Origin: Amorphophallus konjac
Taxonomy: Eukaryota; Streptophyta; Magnoliopsida; Alismatales; Araceae
Length of the DNA: 64,000 nucleotides
Reading direction: 5' to 3'
NCBI GenBank assembly: GCA_022559845.1
Contig: CM040125.1
Span: 325,073,829-325,137,828, forward strand
Positions 10,705-20,980 of the stretch are shown here, one piece after another (within the stretch, counting starts at the first letter, position 1; each line of letters starts with the position of its first letter). The notes under the pieces were generated by a model, which was not told where the DNA came from, ran no database searches, and saw only the letters and a program-made list of their open reading frames with translations. The position numbers and the translations under genes were made by a program.

Positions 10705-11309
10705 GGATCGCGCCCATCTTCCTATCCCCTGTACAGACTCTATTCAGGATGATTTCCCTGATGAGCATCTCTCTTTTCTCACTCATCATCCCTTCTGGTC
10801 TCTGCACTTTGACGGTGCACTCAACTCTCAAGGCCGAGGGATAGGTTCTGTTCTACTCACTACGGAAGGGGTGACGATTCCCTTTGCTTATCAGCTTCAT
10901 TTTTCCTACTACCAACAATATCACCGAATATGAGGCTCTCCTGGCCGGATTGAAGCACTCCTATCTCTTAGGTGCACGCTATTTAAACATCATAGGAGAC
11001 TCTCAGCTCGTCCTGTGGCAAGTTTTGTCCACTTACCGCACTCGTGACCTGAAGCTCAAGCCATATCAGGATTTGGTCACTCTCTTGACTAGGCAGTTCC
11101 GTAAGCTAATCTATATCCACACTCCTCGATCTCAGAACATTCTTGATGATCCGGTCGCATCGCTCTCTTCCTCCCTATCCTTCCCTCTCAGTCGCAGCAC
11201 TAAGATCATCATCGTCCAGAGATTGGACGGCCCCTCCCTTCAAGATCCTTGGTTCGCCAACCTTAGGAAGACTGTAGAGGCTAGGGCTGAGAAGGAAGAT
11301 TTGAATTAA
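10705..11309 (+). pseudogene. Tat-1 second RNase H (archaeal-type, aRNH)
   Basis: A second RNase H domain, diagnostic of the Tat lineage. LHFDGA (catalytic Asp at 10811-10813), a glycine turn, then after a frameshift near 10915 the TEYEALLAGL motif (Glu near 10932) and IGDSQLV (Asp at 10998-11000). The tail has the RNAD-like segment degraded to NILDDPVASL. The three acidic residues are intact in their respective frames, but the frameshift breaks the chain. In related elements this domain is thought to have replaced or supplemented the original RNase H in primer removal. Confidence 0.72.
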
Positions 11310-12660
11310 GTATCTCTAACTGAGTAAGAGGAAATTCTGGAAGAAGAAGAATCACCCTGGTATCATGAAATCGAGTTGTATTGTAGAGACGGATCGTTCC
11401 CAGAAGGGGCAAGTGTCGAGCAGTGTAAAGCTATCAGAAGAGCCACCTCAAGGTACACCATCATTGCTGGAGAATTATATAGGCGCGCTCTCAATGGAAT
11501 GCTCATGAGATGCCGAGATGATGATGAAGCTTGGAAGGTGGCTGAAGTAGCCCATTCTAGTGAGTGTGGAGGTCATGTCAATGGCCAGGCTCTAGCGAAG
11601 AAAATCCTTAGGCAGGGTTACTATTGACCCACTCTAGAGGAAGATTGCTCCCTCTATGTCCGGAGGTGTCTTAAGTGCCAACTAAACACTGATAAAATCT
11701 ATGCTCCTGCCTCATCTCTTCATCCTCTCTCTGCTCCTTGGCCATTCTCTATGTGGGTTTTCGACATTGTTGGCCTGCTCGGTGATCCCAATTCTCACAC
11801 TAAGTAAAAATCATTTATCCTTACCGCCACTGAGTACTTCACCAAGTGGGCCGAAGCGAAAGCGTACGCGAAGATCAAAGCTACCACGGTGTGCCGCTTC
11901 ATCTTGAAGAATATCATCACGCGGTTCGGAGTGCCAAGCAGCATCGTCACCGACAACGGATCCCAGTTCATCTCTCAAGAGCTCCAGGACCTCTGTAAGA
12001 AGTTCAATATTATATTGCATCATTCATCGCCATATTATCCTCAAGGCAACGGCCAAGCCGAGGCCACTAATAAAACCCTTCTTAAAATCATAAAGAAACA
12101 TGTGAATCTCACAAATTCTCTGATGGCCTGAACGTCTAGTGGAAGCTCTATGGGCTTACCGTAGCTCCGTCCATACTCCTACAAGGCAAATACCCTATGC
12201 TCTCACTTATGGGATGGAGGCGGTGCTCCCATATGAGATCTTGATCCCTTTCCTAAGGGTACAACTCCATAAGAAACTTAATCTCGATGAACGTCGAGAG
12301 GCGTTGCTCATCCAGTTGGAACTCTTGGATAAGAAGAGGATGAATGCGGCCGATCACGTGTCTGTTTATCAAAAGAGAGTTTCGCGTTATTTTCAAAAGA
12401 AGATAATCGAGCGTAAATTTCAAATAGAAGATATGGTTTTGAAACGTAAATTTATTCGGTCCGGAGGTCCTAGGTCCAAATTGCAACCTAACTGGGAAGG
12501 GCCATTTTTCGTTAGAGAGGCTTATCCAGGGAATGCATATCGCTTAGTCAATGTAGAAGGTGAGGAGCTGTCTCATGCTTGGAATGGGTTGTATCTTAAG
12601 CGCTTCTATCCATATAGTCATGCTAATAAAGGCTCGGTAACAAGTTGTCCCTTTCCTTGA
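11310..12660 (+). pseudogene. Tat-1 integrase
   Basis: Inserts the cDNA into the host genome. It begins with a degenerate HHCC finger (H-S-S-E-C-G-G-H, then CVRRCLKC-like cysteines near 11660-11680). The catalytic D,D35E core is at 11763-11765 (Asp in VFDIVG), 11952-11954 (Asp in VTDNGSQF) and about 12060-12062 (Glu in GQAEATN): D-x62-D-x35-E by codon count. The C-terminal domain (12139-12660) has the GPRSKLQPNWEGPFFV motif typical of gypsy integrases. Breaks: a TGA replacing Trp near 11625, a TAA near 11806, and a frameshift near 12122. There is no chromodomain after it. Confidence 0.8.
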
Positions 12661-12859
12661 TCATGAAGGAGGATTCCGAGGTTGGTAATTCACACACTTC
12701 ACGACGTCCCTGGTCGGGTTCCCCAATTATGTAAACACCGTTTCTCCTTGGCCATGCTTGGAGAAAGTCAAGGTCCCTATCCGTTTCTCTCCTCGACTGA
12801 ATCTAGGGGCAAGAGGTGAATAACGGGGCGACGACTAATCTAGACGCCCTTATGAGAGG

Positions 12860-13272
12860 AGGTCTCAAATAGGGGCAGTCCGTTATGACTTGATTCCACA
12901 AGAAAGAACAATACATCAAAAGAAAGAAAAAGAAGGGGCAACGGTCATGGCAAAAAAAAATAAGATCTATTTCAAAAAGTCCGTATCTCGAAGTCCAAAG
13001 CTCCAAAAACATAAAGCTAGATAGAGCAAGAGTGGCAGTACAGTTTCCCCGCGGGACGTTATGAGTCCGGTCGTACACGTGCCTAGGGTGGATAAAGGTT
13101 CGATGACGGACACAAAGCCCCAGTGCAATAGACCGAATCTCTGAAAGGGTTGTTGTGCGAAAGACTCAAGCCCTAAAAACCTCTATACCTGGCCTAAGCT
13201 TATCCCCTGAATTCTATTTTTCTTTTAGGACCGGACAGTACCCTGGGTTTGGCCTCGGTAGAAGCACTGTCA
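12860..13272 (+). other. Non-coding blocks conserved between Tat-1 and Tat-2
   Basis: Downstream of integrase, four short blocks match the Tat-2 3' region on its own sense strand in the same order. They are: 12860-12880 (AGGTCTCAAATAGGG-CAGTC), 13026-13084 (59 nt, about 7 differences, with a CCCCGCGGG core), about 13109-13122 (ACACAAAGCCCC), and about 13238-13272. Partners in Tat-2 are 47101-47121, 46947-47004, 46909-46922 and 46760-46792. No ORF explains the conservation. Confidence 0.65.
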
Positions 13273-13375
13273 TGCAGATTGGCCCTGGCGAGGGATTGTC
13301 ACCTCAAAAGCACGCCGACCTCAGGAGATTCCTAGTGATACAGGTAGGGCTCTTGTTGCCGGGACAGAATTAGCC

Positions 13376-13545
13376 TCCAAAATCAAAAAAATCAGATATT
13401 CCAGAATCCAAAAAAAAAATCAGATATTTTAAAATCCAAAAAAATCAGATATTTCAAAATCTAAAAAATTAGATATTTCAAAATCCACAAAAAAATCAGA
13501 TATTCCAAAATTCACAAAAAAAATATTTTCAAAAATTTTAAAAAT
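13376..13545 (+). repeat. A-rich tandem repeat, about 25-nt unit (Tat-1)
   Basis: About six degenerate copies of an AAAAAAATCAGATATTTC-AAAATC unit. Tat-2 carries a diverged array at the corresponding place (46440-46640, reverse complement). Variable tandem repeats between integrase and 3' LTR are a known habit of Tat/Ogre elements. Confidence 0.75.
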
Positions 13546-13783
13546 GCCATCATCATTGCATAACATAGCATGCATTTGCATTCATATTCATTGCATTTTT
13601 CACCTATTTAATAAGGCTCCACTCCTTGACCAAATATCAAGAATTGGTCATTCTCTAACTTGCTGCAGGCAAGGGGTTGAGCCAAAGAATAGATCTAACT
13701 TGTTTCTTATTTTTAGTGTGTGCAGATACAATTTTAATTCTCTAGGATTCGAAGCTCTCAAGTGTCTTCATCTCCTATCCCTT

Positions 13784-14043
13784 GCGGTCCTTTGTTAGAC
13801 CGCTAACCATACACTTGCGGTCGTGGAGAAGACCGCTATTCTCACCCAAGGACCAAATTCTCACGTTTCTCTGTTTATCCTCCTTAGTGGTCCTTTGATA
13901 GACCATTTATCCTTTCCTGGCGGTCTAATGGCGACCGCTAGCCATTCCCGAGAACCAGAAAACTGAGTTTTTTCCTGAGCCATGTTCTTAGCGGTCTATC
14001 TCTAGACTATTTTTCTTTTCATAGCAGTCGTTTGCTAGACCGT
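13784..14043 (+). repeat. Array of six short hairpins in three ~103-nt units (Tat-1)
   Basis: Six inverted repeats of the form GCGGTC-n7/8-GACCGC start at 13784, 13817, 13887, 13920, 13991 and 14024. Spacings alternate 33, 70, 33, 71 and 33, giving three tandem units of about 103 nt with two hairpins each. Three of the six stems are perfect 6-bp palindromes; the others have changes in one arm. Confidence 0.75.
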
Positions 14044-14192
14044 TTATCATACAGAAAACTCTGCTTTATTCAATTAATCATGCTAAAACATGAGTCCATT
14101 ACACATCTTTTCAAACAAACTATTCATTTATTCATCCAAGGTTCATCATACATCATTCTATCAATAAAAATGCAAAGTTCATATCATAAATA

Positions 14193-14898
14193 TCAAAATA
14201 CATTCAATTTCCTATCCGCGCACGGCCGGATCTTGCGCAACTCTTTCACATAAGCTCGATACTCCTCTTCCTTCTCTGTCACCTCCGCTGGTAAGGTACG
14301 GACTCGGCTGATCTCCCACATAGTCAGAGCGCTCCGGACTGTCCATTCGTCCTCCTCGGTCCCAATCTTCCTAGCTTGAAGGGGAGGATGGTGTGATAGT
14401 GCTAGAACCTTAGTTTGGGGTAGCCCGATTTGCAAGTAGCACCGGTGCGGGTTGTAGATCGCCAAGGTGGTATTCCCCACTAGCCGCAGGTCTAGGCCCG
14501 GTCGTCATGGTAATCTCATAGTAGTGTCTTGAAGAAGTCAGGGCCGCATCATGAACTTATCAATTGGCAAAGTGTTGAGGAAGAGGCGCCATTTTTCCCT
14601 TGTCTTCTTATCTGCCGTCCGACACTCAACCTGTGAAGAGAACCCAAATGTGCCTCCTATGTAGTAGAGTGAGTGGCTCCCAAATATGCGGCTAGCTGAA
14701 GGAACGTTCTCCTTGAATAAGAACTTCAATCTAACTCCCAACCAACACTCAAGGACAATCATGGACCCGAAGAGAGGCCCTCCTAAACAAGCTAAGCTAA
14801 GGCCCTCATACAGGTATGAAAGAATGGCCTGAGAAATGGACAAACCCCGCCACAAGCCACTAATGATGCTAAGGTTTTGGATATCTAAAAGGTGGTCA
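14193..14898 (-). pseudogene. Tat-1 antisense ORF, 3' part (plant-mobile-domain-like)
   Basis: Read on the minus strand, this continues the 54364-54601 piece after the Tat-2 insertion. A hydrophobic segment (SISQAILSYLYEGLSLACLGG, then MIVLECWLGVRL) resembles the 'LAETFRSL...GCAQLL.VW' helix pair of the plant mobile domain / aminotransferase-like family found in Tat/Ogre antisense ORFs. After two TGA stops (14535-14537 and about 14502), the frame ends with an acidic coiled segment (about 14195-14330). It is oriented against Tat-1 and sits 3' of integrase, where antisense ORFs are expected. The family assignment is by pattern only. The stretch 14044-14192 between the hairpins and this ORF is AT-rich and otherwise blank. 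Confidence 0.5.
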
Positions 14899-16644
14899 TG
14901 TTGGTTTTAATGTGTCCCTTCTTTTGCAAGACGGGCTATGATGCCAACTATGATAAGGATAGTATGAGTCAAATGATGAAATCACTCAACCTATGAACAT
15001 GTGAATCATAGACCTAGACAACCAGCACAAGCTCTAGCATGGGCATGCTATCTCAATCAAGACTAAACTAAGCAAAGAAAAAAAAACACACGCCGGGGCG
15101 TAGAGCAAGGAAATAAAGAAAAGCACACCATATAGGTGGAACAAGCAAAATAAAGAGGAGATATGATGAAGAAGAAAGCTACTGCCCAAACTAAGGAAAG
15201 ACGTGATCGCCACTAAGGTAAAAACAAGCCAAAGACCTGATAAGTACCTTCGAATAGGAGGATGATGCACCCGCCCACGGGAGAGAGAAAACCAATCAGG
15301 AAACTATAGCTCTGCGAAATGTAACGGTCGAAGACTGATGCGCCACAGGAAGTGTGACGGCCCACGATACACTGCTACAAGACTCTAACGTGCCTCTGAT
15401 AGACCGTCAGAGATTCTGCAGAATAGAAGTTGGGAATCTTTGATCTCCAAGCTTTCTAGCCGGTCGGGAAGCTTGGGCCTCGTGCTATGGGCTCTGTAAA
15501 CCTGCAAAAGAGTGTAGAACACAAGAAAAATAACCCAGATTAGACCTTGGACAAAGTAGTATCTATAAGCCAAAGAAACTTAAGAACATGCAAAAGGAAA
15601 GGAAAATACTGGGGAGGTTGGTTTTTTAACCCCTCTGAGGCATTTTAAAAGATGGGGGATGTTTTGAATGAATGCAGAAGATGCAAGAACGTGGTAGAAG
15701 AGGAGGGACAATGCTTATGATGCTTGGAAGAGGGAAAAGACACTAAGATGCCAACTTGACTGAACTAAACCCTTAGAATCAATACTCCCTAGACCGTGGA
15801 AGCAGATGGACGTGGGAAGCAGCTCTCCTTGGTTGGTTCTAGCTTTAGGATGCGGCAGCACTTCGACGCAAACTCCAGATGTCTCCCCCTCAAGCCATGA
15901 AGTCAAGGGTTATATTTATAGACTCTCTAACTTTCTAGTCGAGTAGAGGATAATCCAACTAGAATGTAGGATGTTTCTTAGCAAACTCTTGAAGATAATA
16001 CTTCCAAGAGTCCACAGAAACAAACAGAAGGTCCTGAGGATCAAATTTGACGGAGAAACCCTCAGATCAAACTCTTAATTCGGCCACGGAGCAGTAGAGA
16101 AAGAGCAGTTCTGCTAGAACTCTCTGTGGGATGTAACGGTCTTACGATAAACCGCCATATGAATGTAACGCTCCATGCCTGGACCGTCACAGAACCTTAT
16201 CCATTAAAAGATAAGACCAACATGCGTGATTTTCGAAGCAAGGACTCTCTGGAGAATGTAACGGTCAAGGATAGATGCGTCACAGTGCATGTAACGGCCG
16301 CACGATAAACTGTCACATCCAACGAATAGGCTAAAAAATAAGCTTGAAATAAGCCTTAAGCTTAAGGATTCTGGCTTGATGTAACGGACCAAGGTAGATG
16401 CGTTAGAGGATTGTAACGCGCCAATGAAGGACCGTTAGAGACAATAGAGTTCAAATGAACTGAGAGTTTGCTAAGCTTCGTCCAGCGGAAAGAGGTAAGA
16501 AACTAGACCCAACAAAGGAAACATGACCCATGAAATAAACTTCAAATTGACTAAGAAGTCCCCATAAGGGTGAACAACTCGGAGCATCATATAAAATGAA
16601 CAAGGAGATGACCCAACTTATTGGTCATAAAACGAGTGTCAACA
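14899..16644 (-). mobile_element. Tat-2 3' LTR
   Basis: This copy is very similar to 52612-54358. On the plus strand it contains a series of ~30-nt imperfect inverted modules (TGTAACGGTC...CCGTCACA type) starting near 15320, 15353, 15384, 16132, 16164, 16257, 16290, 16380 and 16412, spaced 31-33 nt within each group. ORFs inside are short and present in both LTRs, so they are not treated as genes. Confidence 0.85.
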
Positions 16645-16658
16645 TATGCCCCTCCTTA
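16645..16658 (-). promoter_or_regulatory. Tat-2 polypurine tract
   Basis: The minus strand reads TAAGGAGGGGCATA directly before the LTR start TGTTGACAC. This fixes the minus orientation of Tat-2. Confidence 0.65.
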
Positions 16659-17057
16659 ACGTCCTCTTTGCTGGGGAGCGAGCGGAGGTGAAGCGAAAGC
16701 GAAATAGAACATGGAGATGAAGTGAAGATGAAGCGGAGCAGACTGAAAAGCAGGCGTTAAGATAAACGACACCCGTTCTCAACCAACGAGCGATAGGAAT
16801 TTTCTCGAAAAACTTCGGACTAACCACAAGGAAATATCCAATCAAATGACGCATGTCCGGAGGAACTAACAACTAAGGAAAGGAAAACACGGCCAGCAGC
16901 TGGAGCAACGGAAAGGAAAGAAACAAGCAATTAAATTCCAGACATGAATCTTCAGCTAACTAGATCAAGCGAGCAGACCGAAGAAAAACCTTCCAATTCA
17001 GAGTGGAATGACTCTCCTTATTCGAGATCAATGAACATAAAGTTAATCACCATTACT
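16659..17057 (-). other. Tat-2 interior fragment next to its 3' LTR
   Basis: This is the last 0.4 kb of Tat-2 before the polypurine tract, separated from the rest by TRG-A. It contains repeated GAAGCG/GAGCG-type purine motifs and no ORF I can support. Confidence 0.6.
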
Positions 17058-18434
17058 GAAACTGTAACACCCCGAATAAAACTAAGGAATAAATATATTC
17101 TAAATAAATGTAAGTTGCATAAAGAAGACCAAATAGAAATGATGGGTCGTAATAAATTAATTATCTTTCCCCGTTACACAAAAAAAATAAATGGAGCCCA
17201 AACAATATAACTCATATATGTACACTTAATGGGCCTTAACATGTATATTTTATTTTCCCTAGATATAATTTTTAAGAGCCAAAAAAAAAACAAATGGCCA
17301 TCTACTAACCCAAAGCCCATATTTAATAAACACCCACAAATATGCATACGTATTGCAAACCCCATTGAAGCCTAAAATAATGCAACCCTCTATATATATT
17401 TTTATGCCACTCGGTTGCACCAAGGGCCAACCCAAATTACCACCCGCATAACCCAACCCACGAAGGTGGGCCTTCACCCAAAAAGCAACCAAACAAACCT
17501 CTTCTAACCCAAACCCAAAACCCATGAACGTGCAAACCCAACCCAAATGCCCATATGCATGTTCGAGTGTTAGCTTTTAGGATTTTGACATAAGAAAATG
17601 GCAAGCGGCCACTAACCGGGAAGGGTGGAGAAATGTCGGGGAAGGTTTTCAATGCTTGCTTCCATTTGGCATCCGAACCCTCCAGAACCGCTACACTCCT
17701 ATAAGAACACCCCCACCTCGGACGCTGCAGTATTTTTCCTATTGCTGTCAAAGAAGGAGTCTTCTTCCCTCAAGGCCTCTGCACCCATCTTCCTCCTGCT
17801 AATCGTCCAAGCCACGAAGGGCTTCTGCTTCCTCTTCTGCAACGTGAAGCCCTGCATCCTCTTCTTCCTTTGCCACCATCCTGCTGGCTGATACGAGAAG
17901 GGGCACTCTTTCTCTTCCATCTTCATCCTGCTGATCAAGAAGTCCTTCATCTCCATCCTCTGTTTCGAAGTTACTGAAACAGAAAACCATTCTTCACTGT
18001 TCATCATCATCTAATCGACCCAAAAGGTAGGTGTTCTCTCTGACAGCTAAACACAATTAACAAGGATAATACATACTCCTATGATCATAACAACATGCTT
18101 ATATCTCATGTTCGAGTTCATAGTCTCAAGTTTCTCGTAGGTCTTCTCAAGTTTCGTAGCCCAAACAAAAATTAATTCATCATTGTAGGTGTTCTCTCTT
18201 CATGCCAAAGATTATAATTAGATTAAACCTCACATGATATTTCTGCATGATTTTTACTACATGATTTCTTTCGTGTTTTGGTTTAATACTATAGAAGTTA
18301 GTTGTGGAGTTTTCGCCTTAATAACTTGTACGTGGGTATCGGAGTCTCCTTTGGCCATGAAAATTTATGGGCGTACTAGTGGGATGGTGACCGAGACAGT
18401 GAGAGTCGTTGCACCATTTTTCGTGCCTCCTATC

Positions 18435-20495
18435 TGATGAGGACATCAAGAGCTTATGAGTTGTATTTTGTGTATTGGCTTGGATTGGTGTGTATTATGG
18501 GTTGTATTGGCTTGAAGTGTATGTAAATTTTGATTTCTTTCATTTGGGCCATCCTTGTAAGGCTTATATCAAGCCAATGGGCCATTTGTTATGTCAAGTC
18601 CAAGGCTAGGTTGCCATTAGTAGAGTCCATTAAGAGTGTTACTTCATAGTGGGTCATTAAGGCACTTAAGGCCCAAATTGGGTTCCACTCTCTCATGGGC
18701 CATCTAAGTGGGAGTGGCCCAAGTCTAGCATGATCTAATGGGAGGCTCTTGGCCCATGAATGGCCTTGGCCCATGGAAGGGGGCGCAAGGTTCCTTGTCT
18801 TATTAGGCATGGTAGTTGTGGTTTAGGTGGTGTTTGAATAGATCTAGTCCAAGGTTGAATAAGTATGGTCAAATTAGATTAAACTAATGTATTAAATGTG
18901 TGATTCACATTGTATCCCAGCCCTTCAATCCAAACCCCTAGATCCAAGGGTTGAGGTTGAGTTTGGTTGGCATCCTATATAAGGTTGTATTTTTCATATT
19001 GAATGAATTAATGAAGAGAAAATAGGCATTTGCCCCCAAGTGAGATTTGCGCCCCTCCCCTCTCTCTCCCTGGTTCCTCCACCCCCTCTCCCCTTTCTAG
19101 AGTGTAATCCCTTCCCCCTTGATCCCCTCCAGCATCTGAAGCAACTCCGGTGATCGCCGCCGCCATCGACTCGCCGCCGACGCGTCGTTGCCAACGGTTT
19201 CGGTGTTCTGTCCACTCAGGACAGATCCTTCTTCTCCGAATTCCTGCTATCACTCCCTTCGTCTTCTGAAGCTCAAAATTTTAGGGTTGGTTCCCCTCTA
19301 GAACCCTTATCCCCACAAAAAAAATCACGTCAAAATTCATTCTTTAGCTATGTTTTGATTTTCGTCCAAGTCCAAGTTCCAGATCTGTCCTGGTTCTGTT
19401 TACTGTTCATCAGCTCTGAGTTTACCCCATTCGAACCATCTTTTTATTTTTGTTGGGTCGCCCAAATTTATTGGGAGTTCTGTCCACATATATCTACCAC
19501 CAGGAATTTTCTTAATTTTTGATAAGGTCTCTAGGTATTTTTCAAATTTCGTCCAAGTTCCCAAGAACAGTCTGCCCACAGTTTCCCAGATCCGACCCAG
19601 GTCTAGTAAAAAAATCCCAGAAAATCCATTTCTTCTCCAATCAAAAAACAAAAAATAGTCCCGGATTCCTCTCTCAGAGACCTTCAACTTTGCTGAAGAA
19701 ATCATTGCCAGATTCAGAGGTCTTCTCTCCGGTCAACGTCGATCTTCAGAGAAGATAGATCCTGCCCCTGCAGTTCTGGCCCGAATTCAGCAAGATTGTA
19801 AATTCAACAATCAGAAATACAGCAGTTTCCTCCAAGTCGCGCGCCTGCAAACAGAAGTTCAGGTTTGTGGCCGAGTTCCCCGCGAGCGTCGTCCGAGGGC
19901 CGCCCGGCGTCCGGCGGTCGTTCCAGCAGCTCGCCATCCCAGGGGAACGCTTCCCAAGTGTCTCCAGAACAGAGGAGTCATCAGGCCCCACACGACCCCT
20001 CCGGTCAGCACGTGGGCCCCCACTAACACGAGTACGCGTGAAGCCGAAGCATCACCCGGAACCGCCCGTCAACCCGAAACTGGTCCTCCCGGGCCCGCTT
20101 GTGTCGCCCTTTACCTCCCTGCGTGGAGTGGGCTTAGTTGCATTGCTGTAACCATAATGTATTAAGTTCCCGTGGGTACGAGTTCCGGCCGGGTCCCATC
20201 TTCGCCACGCCGAGAGCGTGGAGGTATCGCCTTCACCCTTACACTTGGCATTAGCTAAATTCTTTATATGCTTTATATGCCGCTGCTAGAGAGCATGTGT
20301 AGGGATACCTAGCCCGCTTTCAATTTATAATATCACTGCTACGAGAAAGAGCGAAGCCGTCCCGGGACCCGATCCGGGCACAAGTGAGAGCTGACCACCC
20401 TAGCTCATAGCCGGTTTCTCAACCGCGCACATCCGACGCTTCCCTCGTTAAGGGACGATCGCGAGCTTGCCGTGTCCGTGTCTCGTCCCGCATCA
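18435..20495 (+). mobile_element. TRG-B 5' LTR
   Basis: 2061 bp. The U3 is rich in GGGCC/GGCCCA motifs (about 18547-18780). The TATA box is TATATAAG at 18976-18983, followed by a CT-rich leader and a GC-rich 3' half that contains a 94-codon chance ORF present in both LTRs. Confidence 0.9.
18976..18983 (+). promoter_or_regulatory. TRG-B TATA box (5' LTR)
   Basis: TATATAAG lies 541 bp into the LTR and is repeated at 23430-23437 in the 3' LTR. The following GTATTTTT...GAATGAATTAATG tract recurs in solo-D and, more weakly, in LTR-G. Confidence 0.65.
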
Positions 20496-20498
20496 ATT

Positions 20499-20510
20499 TG
20501 GTATCAGAGC
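20499..20510 (+). promoter_or_regulatory. TRG-B primer-binding site
   Basis: TGGTATCAGAGC lies three bases after the LTR end, complementary to the 3' end of plant initiator tRNA-Met. It primes minus-strand cDNA synthesis. Confidence 0.85.
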
Positions 20511-20980
20511 GAGTTGAGTCTAGGGTGTCTAAAGTCAAAAAAAAAAAAAAGAAGAGTGTCATTTACGTCTAGTCATTAGTCGGTTTAAGTCGAGTCTAGG
20601 ATCATCATATTTTTAAAACAACAAAAAGAGTCATTTTTGGGTCGCATACATCCCTTTACTCGGTATATAAAAAGGTGTTGTCCGACCGTTAGGTTACGCC
20701 TATCGGGAAGGCCGCACACTTGTGCGAGTGACCTTCGGGTCGATTGTCTCCGCCGCGTACCGAGTTTTGGTTAAGTCTAGGTGCATCATTTTGCATTAGT
20801 GTGTTTTGCTTTAGTCGGTGTCTTCTAGTCGGTGTGTTTGCATGCCCACTCGTCGGGGTACTCAGTACTCACCCCCACCCCCACCTATGGCCAACCCACG
20901 GGATACCTCGGGAGACTTCCACTTCCTACAAGAGGCGATGATGGCCATTCGATGCTAACTTTCGGACCTTCTCCGAGAAT

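Noticed and set aside
12661..13400. Chromodomain after Tat-1 integrase
   Set aside because: No chromodomain-like aromatic cage segment is visible after the integrase C-terminus; the Tat lineage normally lacks one.
17699..18010. 103-codon minus-strand ORF with a near-copy at 28732-29043
   Set aside because: Same place in both LTRs of TRG-A. Shares composition with the transcript leader; no domain.
19867..20151. 94-codon ORF repeated at 24321-24605
   Set aside because: It lies in the GC-rich part of both TRG-B LTRs. It is duplicated because the LTRs are, and it has no recognisable domain.
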